This document shows, in pieces, positions 34,057 to 43,368 of a stretch of DNA of 64,000 bases. The notes beneath the pieces were generated by a model, which made no database searches, was not told the DNA's origin, and saw only the letters and a program-made list of their open reading frames with translations. Within the stretch, counting starts at the first letter, position 1, and the number at the start of each line of letters is the position of its first letter. Both the position numbers and the translations under genes were made by a program. The stretch comes from Acetobacter malorum (lineage in GTDB: Bacteria > Pseudomonadota > Alphaproteobacteria > Acetobacterales > Acetobacteraceae): assembly GCF_002153605.1 (NCBI RefSeq), contig NZ_JOPG01000018.1, positions 62,001-126,000 of the forward strand, read 5' to 3'.

Positions 34057-37000
34057 TTAAGAAACCTTTTCACGGTCTTTGGCGGCTTTCTGCACCAGTT
34101 TGATCCAGTCGTGGCGGCTCTCCACCAGTTCAACCACGCGCTGCTTATGAGCATCCTGCTCGGTCACACTGCTGGTCATGGACGTGTGGTGTACTCGGTA
34201 TTCTGCCAGTATTTCTGCAACATGCGTGCCCTGTAAGCCAAGTTCTGCAAAAGAACACCACAGGTCATAGTCTTCCCAGCCCATAGCGGACCGGCTGACA
34301 TAATAGCCTCCTGCCGCAGCCCAGGCCCACTTTGCGACAAGCGCCATGGCATCAATATAGTTGCCGGCCACCAACTGCATGGGGAGGTAGGGCTTATCAC
34401 CCAACACCTTATGGCGTGTTGGTTCTCCAAACTGTTCCAGAATGGGGTAAGCGTAGGCCGTCATCTCGGTTGTCGCGGCCAGAAGGGATGCACAGGCTTC
34501 CGGCAACAGGCGGTTGTCGGCATCCAGCGGCAGGAAAAATGGTGTTTCCGTATTTGTCACGCCGCAGTTTCGTGCGCCTCCCAGACCGGCATTCACCGTT
34601 GTTTTGAGCAAAATAAGACGGTTAAAGCGGGCGCTATGCTGCGTCATCCAGGCGGTAATCAGAGCAACGGAATCGTCCGAAGAGCCATCATCCACCACGA
34701 CCAGATCCAGCACCTCCAGCGTCTGTGCTCTTACGGAATCCAGAGCCTCCAGAATAAAGGTTTCATAATTATAGGACGTGATAATTACGGTGACAGCAGC
34801 TTCCTCCAGGTCATCCTGATGGAACAGGATCTCATGCGGAGGGACGTCCGGCAGGCCTTTGCCGCGATAAGCACCACGGGCAATCTGAAGTTCAGAGGCG
34901 CGGGCGGCGGCCTGTTCTCCGCCGAGTCCCTCAATAATGCTGTCAAATACCAGAGCCTGACGTTGCGGGCCAAAATACCAGAGAGACCCATGATACGCCG
35001 CGTTCGCCATACGGCGACGTAAGTCCGGATTTTCCAGAAGAGTGCGCAGGGCGGTTTCCCATTCTTCCGGCGTGTCCGCCAGAAAACCGCTGACTCCCTC
35101 AACAATGCACTGACGGAATGGCGTGGTGGGGGAAACAATGGAGGGAACGCCCGCCAGAGCGGCTTCAAAAAATTTCAGTTCGCTTTTCGCGTTGCAGAAC
35201 AACGATCCGGTTTCCAGCGGCGCGATGGAAATATCAAATCGGGCCGTCTCTTCCGGGAGGTCAGGCAGAGGCACCATATCCCGCCATTCAATCTGGTCCG
35301 CCACCGGGGCCAGTTCCGGGAATTCGTTCATGAGCAGGACGGGGCGGTGATTGCCCAGTTCCCGGAACAGAACGAGGCGGAGGTCGGCCCTTTCCAGCAT
35401 CAGTTTTGCCAGAATTCCGGCAACGCGGGCAAAATCGCGCTGATGCGTGCGGGAGCCCGTGGCATATCCAATGCGAACAAGACCATCTGACCCGACCCAT
35501 TGCTTTTTACGCATGGCCATTCGGCTACGGCGTAGAGAGTCTGCATCAAAGGTATTGGGCACAGTATAGGTCAGGGGTTTGTTGATGCGCATGAGCCCCG
35601 CGAGTGTATCGGTGGGAGCAAGGCACAGATCGGAGCGCATCATGGTGCGACGCATTTCTGTAAAAACGGTTTCAATGCGCTGTTCTGTCGCACCAATACT
35701 GCGAATGCCATCAATAATATCAAACCGCGCCAGATGCGGCAGGAAGGTGATGTCATCGGTATCAAAAATGATATCAGCCCCGTTTTCCCGCGCCAGTTGC
35801 AGCAGAATATCGACATGCCCGCTGAACTCCACGCGCCACAAAATGACGATATCAGCCCAGTTCAGATCATCCGGATTGACGTCTGCGCAGGGTTTCCAGC
35901 GCGCATCATGTCCAGCCCGCACACAGGCCGCGGCATTCCGAATGCAGCGATACTGCACGCCGGGGGACTCCGGTTCACCAGCAACAAACAGCACCTTGCG
36001 GCGCGGGCTGCGCAGTGTGGCGGGCTGGAGTAAAGGCGCATGTGCAACCTGCGGAAGCAGGGAAGCTTTGCTCGCGTCTGCCTTTGTGGCGTCGGTTAGA
36101 GCGAATGGTTCAGGCTGATCCGGCGTCACTGGAGGCGGGATAAGAATGTCTGGTTCTGTGAGTGCGGGCGGGGTTGGGAGGTCGGGCACAAAGGGGGCCA
36201 TGGAGCCGCGTACCATCGTGCGAGCCAGAGAGCGGAGGAAGCCCGCTGGGGTAGAAAGGAAATCACGAAGGGCATTCAGCCCCTCTGTGCGACTTAAGAC
36301 ATCCCGAGAGAATGCAGCCCAAACTTCTGCATTATGATGAAGATGTGAAAGCGCCTGAGAGAGGGATGCTGAGAGAGTTGTATTGGCTTCTGTCAACGCG
36401 AGGGCATGTTTGCGCCAAAATGCTCCATACTCGTGCAGGGTAGCATTTTTAGTTTCGAGAAGGTCTCTTTCAGCCTTTAGAGCCGCTTTTTCTTGTTTTG
36501 TATTGAAAAACAAGAGGCGTTCTTTGCGCTGTTTTTCTTGAAGAAGACGTATTTTTTCAGTCTGAGCGGCTAGTAAAGCCTTGTTTTCCCAAAATTGTCC
36601 GGCTTGGCTAAACCGTTCGCGAAGAAGCGTTTTTTTAAGTAGATCATCTTCTGAGCTGGTATTATTTTTAGTCAATATAAAGCTGACGTCGGCGTTTTGT
36701 GGAGGGGCTGTCGCGAGGAGTCCCAGCCCGTCTGCATGAAAAAAACTGAATGTAAAAAAAATCTTTTCAAATTCTGCCCATACCGGCTGTGCGGCAGGGG
36801 AGGCGGAGCCTCCCAGCAGCACGAGACTGCCTGCCGGAAGTTTATCCAGCTCTGATTTTAAGCGTTCGGGTGTCAGCCATAAGGGGTTGGCGTAATAATA
36901 AAGTACGGAGTCGGCTTCTTTTTCTGGGCAAAAGAGCCGTGTTTCGACCAGGCGGGTCGGAAGGATCTGGCTGTGAAGTGTTTGTTTCAGGGTGTCTCTT

Positions 37001-37206
37001 ACTGAACGACTCGCTCCGATCAGCACCAGAGTTTCCGGGGTCAGAGCACCAAGCAGCCAGATGATGAAAGGCAGATGCCCGCAGCCTCCTGTGTCTCCGT
37101 CTGACAGGATAATCTGTGTAAAAAACGGCTCAGACTCCGCTGTACAGAGCGACGTGACAGAGGAGACGGGTTTGCGGAGCGGTGATCTTGATAAAGATGC
37201 AGGCAT
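34057..37206 (-). CDS. large multidomain glycosyltransferase (methyltransferase-like, GT4-like, GT2)
   Basis: The 1049-residue product joins several modules. Residues about 25-190 resemble the SAM-methyltransferase-like N-terminal domain of big bacterial glycosyltransferases (GCGHLPFIIWLLGALTPETLVLIGAS), but the GTHxGxS cofactor loop is degraded. A coiled coil follows (about 190-290), then a Pro-rich linker. Residues about 400-760 form a GT4-like domain (GYATGSRTHQRDF, DISIAPLETGSLFCNAKSELKFFEAALAGVPSIVSP). Residues 804 to about 1030 form a family 2 GT-A domain (VTVIITSYNYETFILEALDSV, VVVDDGSSDDS, LDADN as the metal motif). It is divergent from the repeat-protein gene. It probably assembles a surface glycan; the acceptor is unknown. 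Confidence 0.85.
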   Translation of the reverse strand: MPASLSRSPLRKPVSSVTSLCTAESEPFFTQIILSDGDTGGCGHLPFIIWLLGALTPETLVLIGASRSVRDTLKQTLHSQILPTRLVETRLFCPEKEADSVLYYYANPLWLTPERLKSELDKLPAGSLVLLGGSASPAAQPVWAEFEKIFFTFSFFHADGLGLLATAPPQNADVSFILTKNNTSSEDDLLKKTLLRERFSQAGQFWENKALLAAQTEKIRLLQEKQRKERLLFFNTKQEKAALKAERDLLETKNATLHEYGAFWRKHALALTEANTTLSASLSQALSHLHHNAEVWAAFSRDVLSRTEGLNALRDFLSTPAGFLRSLARTMVRGSMAPFVPDLPTPPALTEPDILIPPPVTPDQPEPFALTDATKADASKASLLPQVAHAPLLQPATLRSPRRKVLFVAGEPESPGVQYRCIRNAAACVRAGHDARWKPCADVNPDDLNWADIVILWRVEFSGHVDILLQLARENGADIIFDTDDITFLPHLARFDIIDGIRSIGATEQRIETVFTEMRRTMMRSDLCLAPTDTLAGLMRINKPLTYTVPNTFDADSLRRSRMAMRKKQWVGSDGLVRIGYATGSRTHQRDFARVAGILAKLMLERADLRLVLFRELGNHRPVLLMNEFPELAPVADQIEWRDMVPLPDLPEETARFDISIAPLETGSLFCNAKSELKFFEAALAGVPSIVSPTTPFRQCIVEGVSGFLADTPEEWETALRTLLENPDLRRRMANAAYHGSLWYFGPQRQALVFDSIIEGLGGEQAAARASELQIARGAYRGKGLPDVPPHEILFHQDDLEEAAVTVIITSYNYETFILEALDSVRAQTLEVLDLVVVDDGSSDDSVALITAWMTQHSARFNRLILLKTTVNAGLGGARNCGVTNTETPFFLPLDADNRLLPEACASLLAATTEMTAYAYPILEQFGEPTRHKVLGDKPYLPMQLVAGNYIDAMALVAKWAWAAAGGYYVSRSAMGWEDYDLWCSFAELGLQGTHVAEILAEYRVHHTSMTSSVTEQDAHKQRVVELVESRHDWIKLVQKAAKDREKVS

Positions 37207-37524
37207 GGGAAAGCAAAAGGTCCTGATTTCAAATCAAGAGGCTATTTTGCCGGGAACTGACTATTTGACAATCTGAAAGCTGATTTTTCTTAATTTAGTA
37301 CTAATGAGAAAAGCATTAGGTAAGTATCACGTATTCGGTACCTGATCTTTGGTGTCTCTTTTTAGAAGCACTTACAAAAAAAGCATTAAACATTGAGAAT
37401 ACTCACAAGATGCTTGCATGTTCGTATGGGCTTCGCCTAAAACGAAGCCTGACGTTGTTGTGCCGCTGTATGGGTGTGACCCGATCGTGCCTAATAAAGC
37501 GGGCTTAGAAAAGGACGGATAAAT
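37207..37524 (+). promoter_or_regulatory. 318-base divergent promoter region with a leader hairpin
   Basis: This AT-rich gap lies between the divergent glycosyltransferase and repeat-protein genes and holds no gene. A consensus -35 hexamer TTGACA is at 37265-37270, with only weak -10 candidates (TCTTAA or TTAATT) after it. A hairpin GGCTTCG/CGAAGCC is at 37429-37449, in what would be the leader of the repeat-protein gene. AAAAGGACGG precedes the start codon at 37525. A long untranslated leader would suit a highly expressed gene, but this is inferred. Confidence 0.4.
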
Positions 37525-38946
37525 ATGGCGATTATCACCGTTGCCGGTGCGTCAGGAGGGACCGTACAGGTCACTGTTGATGGTGCTATGAACACAGCGT
37601 TCGTAGGCCGGACACAGGCTCTTGCGGACCAGCTTTCTGATCAGTTGAATAATCAGGGTACCCTTGATGCCCGTTATTTGAACACTGGCTCAAACAGCAA
37701 AGCCTCTGGTTCCAGCAACCAGTCCGGCTATGGCGTTGTTACGGCAGCTGGCTCCTATCAGGTTTCCGGCGATTTCCGCTGGCTGACTGTTGGTTCCAAC
37801 TCTGCAACGACCGCTCCGAGCACCGCTCTGGACGCTTGGGTCAATCTCGATGCCAGCAAAGTGACTGCAGATTATCTGAGCGTCGTTGCGGGCACCACGC
37901 AGGGCGTGTCTTTCCGCGCTGGTTCCAGTGCCGGTCTTTTCGTCGGTGGCTCCGGTGATAACCTGTTCCAGGGCGACTATCTGGATCAGACTCCGGGCGC
38001 ATGGGATATCCGCACAGGTGATGGCAATGACATCATCAACGGCGGGAATGGTAACGACACCATCTATGCTGGTGCTGGTAACAACACCATCACTCTGGGC
38101 ACGGGCGTGAACTACGTTCACTCTGATGGTCAGGATACGATTACCGCAACGTCTGGTGTGCAGAGCATCACGCTGAACGGTGGTAACTCCTTCGTTAACG
38201 TGGGTGACAACTCTCTGGTTGTTGACGCTGCCGGTAATGAACAGATCACGGTTGGTGGCGCAAGCACCGTAACCGGTGGTTCTGGTGATGCGATCAACAT
38301 GGCTGGTGCAACCGGCACGGTTGAAGGTGGTCTGGGCAACACCATTTCCGCTGCGCATGGTGATCTTTACACCACGCATACGGATTCGGCGCTTATCAAT
38401 GTCAGTGGTGCGCTCACCTTCGTTGGTGGCACGGGCGACACGACCATCACTGCTGGTCAGGCAACCATCTTTGGTTCCAACAACCTGAACGCTCACTTTG
38501 ACGGTACGTCTGCTGCCTCTCTGTTCGTGGCGAACGATGGTAACGAAACGCTGGACGGTGCGTCTTCCGCGTTCGGTATCCAGGCATTCGGCAACGTTGT
38601 CGGCACGACGGGCACACAGACGTTCATCGGTGGTTCTGCTTCCGATACGCTGGTTGGCGGTGTTGGCAATGCAACGCTGACGGGTGGTTCTGGTGCAGCA
38701 AACGTGTTCGGCTTCCGCGACGGGATTGCTGGCGCTGACTACACCATCACTGACTTCGGTAGCGCTGCTGGCAACTCTGTGCTGCTGGTTGACTATGACT
38801 ACACGGCGTCTCAGTTCCAGCAGGATGTGCTGGACAAGGCAACGCATAACGGCAGCAACACGACGATCACTCTGTCTGACAACAGCAAGATCACCTTTGT
38901 TGATGTTTCTGACCTGACGACGAACCAGTTTAGCGGCCTGAAGTAA
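37525..38946 (+). CDS. Gly/Thr/Ser/Asn-rich RTX-like repeat surface protein
   Basis: The 473-residue product has no signal peptide and no Cys, and very few Lys. Residues 164-192 carry RTX-like nonapeptides (GDGNDIINGGNGNDTIYAGAGNN), the calcium-binding parallel beta-roll motif of proteins secreted by type I systems. The rest is a long series of beta-type repeats ending FVGGTGDTTITAGQAT, FIGGSASDTLVGG and a C-terminal DITDFG-like segment (ADYTITDFGSAAGN, VDYDYTASQ) typical of type I secretion signal regions. Codons are strongly biased (Gly GGT/GGC, Asn mostly AAC), suggesting high expression. It is flanked by large glycosyltransferases, so it may be glycosylated; that is inference. A strong terminator follows. 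Confidence 0.7.
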   Translation: MAIITVAGASGGTVQVTVDGAMNTAFVGRTQALADQLSDQLNNQGTLDARYLNTGSNSKASGSSNQSGYGVVTAAGSYQVSGDFRWLTVGSNSATTAPSTALDAWVNLDASKVTADYLSVVAGTTQGVSFRAGSSAGLFVGGSGDNLFQGDYLDQTPGAWDIRTGDGNDIINGGNGNDTIYAGAGNNTITLGTGVNYVHSDGQDTITATSGVQSITLNGGNSFVNVGDNSLVVDAAGNEQITVGGASTVTGGSGDAINMAGATGTVEGGLGNTISAAHGDLYTTHTDSALINVSGALTFVGGTGDTTITAGQATIFGSNNLNAHFDGTSAASLFVANDGNETLDGASSAFGIQAFGNVVGTTGTQTFIGGSASDTLVGGVGNATLTGGSGAANVFGFRDGIAGADYTITDFGSAAGNSVLLVDYDYTASQFQQDVLDKATHNGSNTTITLSDNSKITFVDVSDLTTNQFSGLK

Positions 38947-38977
38947 AATTCAGCTAAAGACGGTTTGAACGTTAAGG

Positions 38978-39007
38978 AAACCGGGCCGAAAGGCCCGGTT
39001 TTCTTTT
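38978..39007 (+). terminator. strong intrinsic terminator after the repeat-protein gene
   Basis: AAACCGGGCC and GGCCCGGTTT form a perfect 10-bp stem with a GAAA tetraloop, followed by TTCTTTT. Confidence 0.92.
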
Positions 39008-39063
39008 GTACAAAATGTTTGTAAAATTTTTCAATTCTTTGTTTTGCTGAAAGAGTGCTGCCT

Positions 39064-41952
39064 GTGAGTGATTTGACTGACGATTCAGAGAAAATCAGAC
39101 AGGTTCTGACACAGGCAGAGGCCTTGTCCGCCAGCTATCGTGCCAGCGCCCGTATTCAGGGAATGCGCGTGGATGGTTTGACGCATGAGGCAGCAAGTCT
39201 GCGGCACATGCTGGATACACAGCGGCGTACGCTTTCCTGGCGCGTGACGGTTCCTTTGCGTGTTGTCCGGCATTTGATGAAAGGCCAGTTGCCCACAGGG
39301 CAAAAAATTCCTGCGGTCTGTCAGCGCGTCAAAGAAATCTATCACGATGAAGGGCTGCATGGGGTTACGCAGCGTATTCAGGCCCGGTTACCGGATACGG
39401 TGCTGGGGCGGGTGGCAGCACGATATACTACCTCCAATCGCCAGAAACCGTCATCCGTTCTGGCCGCTGCAGCGCAAACTCCAGCGCCAGATCATGGCGT
39501 AAAATTACCTTCCATAACGCCTGCCGAAAGGCAAAAGGCACTTGAGGCTGTGTATGCCAAGCCTCTTGATGCCGAAACACTGCATCAGCTTACACCGCAT
39601 ATTCTGATTATTGCAGAGCTCTCCCTACGGCAGTGCGCGAAGTATCGCGTCTGGCAGAAAGAAGAACAACTGCGGTCTCTGGGCTGGGCCGTGGACGTTG
39701 TGGACTGGCGCGATACTGAACAGGCGCTGGCGGCTCTGCAAATCTGCACCGAGGTTATTTTTTATCGGGTTCCCGCTTTTGAATCTGTTGAAATTCTTCT
39801 TCATGAAACCCGGCGGCTCGGCCTGTCTCCCTGGTGGGAAGTGGATGACCTGATTTTTTCCGCTGAACTGTATCAGGAGAATGGCAACCTGCAGGCGCTG
39901 GATACAGCGGAGCAGAAGCAACTGCTTTTTGGTGTTCAGTTGTTCAGGAAGTGCCTTCTTTCCTGCGATCGCGCCATCGCGTCGACCCGTGTTCTGGCGC
40001 AGGCTATGGTTGATGCAGGCATTCCCTCTGCGGTGGTGATTGAAAATGCGCTGGACCAGCAAACCGTAGAGATTGCCCAGAATCTTGCAGAACGTGGTGT
40101 GCCTCTCCATGACACCACGCAGGAAATCCGTATTGTCTATGGATCAGGTACCAAGACGCATGATGCGGATTTCCGCATGGCGGCCAATGGAATTCTTGCC
40201 GCCATGCAGGCGGACCCACGCCTGACGCTGCACATTATTGGCGATCTGACCCTTCCTGAAAGCTTTCTGGCTGTAAAGGATCGGGTGCAGACCCTCGCCG
40301 GGCGTGATTATGCGGCGTATCTGGGACTTCTGGCGCAGGCTGATATTACGATTGCGCCACTTGAGCCCACTATTTTCAATGATGCGAAAAGTAATATCAA
40401 ATTTCTTGAAGCCGCTATTCTGAAAATCCCCTCTGTGTGCTCCCCGCGGGATGCGTTCCTGCAGGTTATGAGGGATGGCGAAAATGGACTTCTGGCTGAG
40501 CAGGATGCGCAGTGGCGGGATGCCATTCTGCGTCTGGCATCAGATCCTGGGTTAAGGGCACGGCTTGGTCAGCAGGCTTACGAGGATGTTCTGGCCCGCT
40601 ACAGCCCTGACCAGATTGCACAGCAGCAGGTCCTTCCAGCTTTCGGCCAGCCTGTTGATAAACGTTCAAAAACAACCCTGCGCGTGCTTGCCGCCAACGT
40701 ATATTTCAGTCCGCGTTCCTTTGGTGGCGCCACGTTTGTGGCAGAAGAAATAGTGCGGAGGTTACAGCGTCTGCCGGATGTGGAGGTTGCTGTGATGACT
40801 TCCCGCCCGGATCTTAAGGACCGCGGTAACGCCTCTCTTCGTTACAGTGTTGACGGTTGCCCTGTGCTGGGCGTGCGTGTCCCGCCTGATCATGATCGGG
40901 TTGGTGGACTTGATAATGCGACGGCCACCGGCCAGTTCCGACAATGGCTTGCCGCCATGAAACCGGATGTTGTGCATTTCCATGCAACCCAAGGGTTAGG
41001 ACTGGGTTTGTTGAGGGCCTGTATTGAAGCCGGTGTGCCCTATGTGGTGACGCTGCATGATGCCTGGTGGCTCTGTGACCGACAATTTATGGTGAAAGCT
41101 GACGGGCACTATTGTTTTCAGGAAAAAATCAATCAGCGTGTGTGCCAGATGTGCGTGCCTGATGCGCGGCACCTGTCAGAACGGGCGGTGATGATGCGGG
41201 CAGCACTGGAAGGCGCTGCATTGCTACTTTCCCCCAGCGAGACACACAGGCAACTGTTTATTGCCAATGGCGTTCCCCCGGACCGTATTCTGGTGAATAG
41301 AAACGGGTTTGTCTGGCCTGCACAGGCTCGCACGCCGCGTAAACCCGGTAGTCCGCTGCGCTTTGGCTATGTGGGCGGGACAGAAGAAATTAAGGGCTAT
41401 TCGCTTGTACGACGGGCCTTTCAGGCTCTTTCAGAGGATAAGTGGGAGCTCAAAGTTGTTGATAACAAGCTGAATCTCGGTATTCGTTCGGTTTACACAG
41501 AAGCATGGAAAGTAAAGGGAACGGTTACAACGGTTCCGGCGTACGTTCCTGAGAGTATGGATGCGTTTTTCGACGGGATTGATGTGCTGCTCTTCCCGTC
41601 TCAGTGGAAAGAAAGCTACGGTTTGACCGTGCGTGAAGCCCTGGCGCGGGATGTTTGGGTGATTTCCACGGCACCTGGAGGGCAGTCAGAAGATATTGTT
41701 GACGGGGTGAACGGCACGCTGATTGCTATAGATGGGCGGCCAGACAGTTTGCAAAAAGCCGTTGAGACACTTCTGAAAAATCCTGAGAAACTGACAGGAT
41801 ACGTCAACCCGCTCAAACAGAACCTGGCCACTTTTGAAGAGCAGACAGCCGAGCTGGATGGTGTTTTGCGAGACGTGGTGGCCACAAAAACGGCTAACGC
41901 GCAGCGTCTCGCCGACGATCTTTCCGCCATTTCAGCCGATCCAGCTGGTTGA
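39064..41952 (+). CDS. large glycosyltransferase with two GT4-type domains
   Basis: The GTG at 39064 is chosen because AAAGAG lies nine bases upstream; an in-frame GTG at 39055 is an alternative. The about 962-residue product has a helical N-terminus (about 1-100), then a GT4-like domain (about 175-520: YGSGTKTHDADF, DITIAPLEPTIFNDAKSNIKFLEAAILKIPSVCSP) closely similar in pattern to the middle domain of the 1049-residue enzyme. A second GT4 domain (about 545-935) has VHFHATQGLGLG, VVTLHDAWWLCDRQF and the catalytic E-x7-E region in PSQWKESYGLTVREALARDVWVIST. It lies just past the repeat-protein terminator. Two active sites suggest processive or sequential sugar addition. Its 3' end overlaps the convergent RgpF-like gene by 59 bases. 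Confidence 0.87.
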   Translation: MSDLTDDSEKIRQVLTQAEALSASYRASARIQGMRVDGLTHEAASLRHMLDTQRRTLSWRVTVPLRVVRHLMKGQLPTGQKIPAVCQRVKEIYHDEGLHGVTQRIQARLPDTVLGRVAARYTTSNRQKPSSVLAAAAQTPAPDHGVKLPSITPAERQKALEAVYAKPLDAETLHQLTPHILIIAELSLRQCAKYRVWQKEEQLRSLGWAVDVVDWRDTEQALAALQICTEVIFYRVPAFESVEILLHETRRLGLSPWWEVDDLIFSAELYQENGNLQALDTAEQKQLLFGVQLFRKCLLSCDRAIASTRVLAQAMVDAGIPSAVVIENALDQQTVEIAQNLAERGVPLHDTTQEIRIVYGSGTKTHDADFRMAANGILAAMQADPRLTLHIIGDLTLPESFLAVKDRVQTLAGRDYAAYLGLLAQADITIAPLEPTIFNDAKSNIKFLEAAILKIPSVCSPRDAFLQVMRDGENGLLAEQDAQWRDAILRLASDPGLRARLGQQAYEDVLARYSPDQIAQQQVLPAFGQPVDKRSKTTLRVLAANVYFSPRSFGGATFVAEEIVRRLQRLPDVEVAVMTSRPDLKDRGNASLRYSVDGCPVLGVRVPPDHDRVGGLDNATATGQFRQWLAAMKPDVVHFHATQGLGLGLLRACIEAGVPYVVTLHDAWWLCDRQFMVKADGHYCFQEKINQRVCQMCVPDARHLSERAVMMRAALEGAALLLSPSETHRQLFIANGVPPDRILVNRNGFVWPAQARTPRKPGSPLRFGYVGGTEEIKGYSLVRRAFQALSEDKWELKVVDNKLNLGIRSVYTEAWKVKGTVTTVPAYVPESMDAFFDGIDVLLFPSQWKESYGLTVREALARDVWVISTAPGGQSEDIVDGVNGTLIAIDGRPDSLQKAVETLLKNPEKLTGYVNPLKQNLATFEEQTAELDGVLRDVVATKTANAQRLADDLSAISADPAG

Positions 41953-42853
41953 GGAAGCCGTAAAGCGCACGCCCTTTCCATGTCGGGTGAATGTTAAGGG
42001 GGCGCGCCGGGTGCTGAGTCAGATAGGTATCAATCCACTCCGGGTTAAAGCCGCTCTCTGCCGCGATCAGCGCACGCCAGTCCGTAAGGTGCGGCACATG
42101 GAATGGATTGTCCCGTAAGACTTCCTGCTTGAGAAAAGGCACAGCGCCTGTTTGCACCATCTCCCGCCAGTGCGTGTGCATGGGGTTGGCTGGGAAAAAA
42201 CGGGCTGCAGGGGCGTTAAGGTCACTCCATGCAGCATGGAGGGGGATGTTCGCAGCCTTCAGGGCAACGGACAGCCCCAGTTCTCCGTGCCAGATGATTT
42301 CATCGCGGGACATATCTTGAAAAGGGAGGTGCAAAACCCGCTGCACTGGGGCTGCCTGGAACGCAGCCTGAGAGAGCCCGATAAACCAGGATTGCAGGTG
42401 CGGGGTTATGGCGCGTGAGGCAACCAGCCCCCATGCCGGGCGTTGGTTTACTGCCAGTCTTTCCAAAAGAGGGGGGAGGGGAGAGAGTGGGCCGAAGACG
42501 CTGTCATTAGCAAAAAGAATGTAAGGAGCGTCCTTAGCGAGCCCTTTTTTCAGAAGAAACTGCCAGGCGCCAAAGTCCAGGCCGCTATTTGGCCTTTTCC
42601 ATGCATGAATACCATGTGTATTGCAAAAATTATTTGTGTTTTCATGAATAGTCTCTGTGCCAGAGAGAATAATGTGCAGAACAACACCACATTTTAACAG
42701 GTTTTTTAGGTAAAAGCGGGTATGAAGAGGAAGATTCCCATCAGGAACATAGCAGGCAAACAGGCAGACTGTCCCTGCGGGCAAAGGGGGAGAGGAAGCC
42801 CTTTCGACCTGTTTTTTGGTGATGCCTGCGGGAAAAATCGAAACTGATTGCAT
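41894..42853 (-). CDS. rhamnan-synthesis protein F-like (RgpF family) protein
   Basis: The 319-residue product matches the RgpF family, found in rhamnose-glucose polysaccharide and other surface-glycan gene sets. Family marks are CLFACYVPDGNLPLHTRFYLKNLLKCG at the N-terminus, RPNSGLDFGAWQFLLKKGLA and ILFANDSVFGPLSPLPPLL. The C-terminal part ends in a basic helix. RgpF proteins are thought to act as glycosyltransferases, but direct biochemistry is sparse. It converges on and overlaps the double-GT4 gene, so the three enzymes likely serve one glycan. Confidence 0.8.
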   Translation of the reverse strand: MQSVSIFPAGITKKQVERASSPPLPAGTVCLFACYVPDGNLPLHTRFYLKNLLKCGVVLHIILSGTETIHENTNNFCNTHGIHAWKRPNSGLDFGAWQFLLKKGLAKDAPYILFANDSVFGPLSPLPPLLERLAVNQRPAWGLVASRAITPHLQSWFIGLSQAAFQAAPVQRVLHLPFQDMSRDEIIWHGELGLSVALKAANIPLHAAWSDLNAPAARFFPANPMHTHWREMVQTGAVPFLKQEVLRDNPFHVPHLTDWRALIAAESGFNPEWIDTYLTQHPARPLNIHPTWKGRALYGFLNQLDRLKWRKDRRRDAAR

Positions 42854-42967
42854 TTTTAATTTGGTTTTTTCGGTGAAATATGACTATCAAGCCGCGAGTG
42901 TTGCTGGTTATAGTAGCCTAAGAATTGTTACTCACATAGTTCTGTCTGAAGGGGAGTTAAAGTCTCA

Positions 42968-43237
42968 ATGAGCAAGGCCTTTATTGCTGCGGTGATCCAG
43001 GACTCGATCAACTGCACCGGCGTTGCCGCCAATCAGGCTGCGAACGACCTTCTGGATGCGATTGTAGAAGAATTGAAGCGTGAAGGTGGGTTCACCCTTC
43101 CGTCTTTCGGAACATTTACAGTTCGCAAGACCAAGGCCCGCAAAGCCCTGAATCCGCGGACGGGTGAGCCTGTAAAAGTGAAGGCCGGTAAAACGGTGCG
43201 CTTTAAAGCCAGCCCCAATCTGAAAAAAGCGGTCTGA
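42968..43237 (+). CDS. HU-family DNA-binding protein
   Basis: HU proteins bend and compact DNA as dimers. The 89-residue product has the family length and motifs: MSKAFIAAVIQDSINCTG, the core GGFTLPSFGTFTVRKTKARKALNPRTGEPV with the DNA-intercalating Pro region, and KTVRFKASPNLKKAV at the end. AGGGGAG precedes the start. It is a single-gene unit with its own terminator. Which HU subunit (alpha, beta) or IHF it corresponds to is not resolved. Confidence 0.95.
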   Translation: MSKAFIAAVIQDSINCTGVAANQAANDLLDAIVEELKREGGFTLPSFGTFTVRKTKARKALNPRTGEPVKVKAGKTVRFKASPNLKKAV

Positions 43238-43294
43238 TCGTTTTTTACGGAATAAAGTGCAGGCAGTCGTTTTTACTCTGCCTCATACTTTTTG

Positions 43295-43335
43295 AAACAG
43301 TTCTGAGGTTCCCTCAGAACTGTTTTTTTTTGTCT
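43295..43335 (+). terminator. intrinsic terminator after HU gene
   Basis: AAACAGTTCTGAGG (43295-43308) and CCTCAGAACTGTTT (43312-43325) form a 14-bp stem over a 3-base loop, followed by a long T-run. Confidence 0.95.
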
Positions 43336-43368
43336 TTTTTCAGGGGCGTGGGGCCGCTCGCATACTGG

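Noticed and set aside
37690-38847. 385-codon open frame on the minus strand opposite the repeat-protein gene
   Set aside because: It is antisense to a gene with strong codon bias and repeats; the translation is Arg/Val/Thr-rich nonsense without family features, a common shadow of such sequences.
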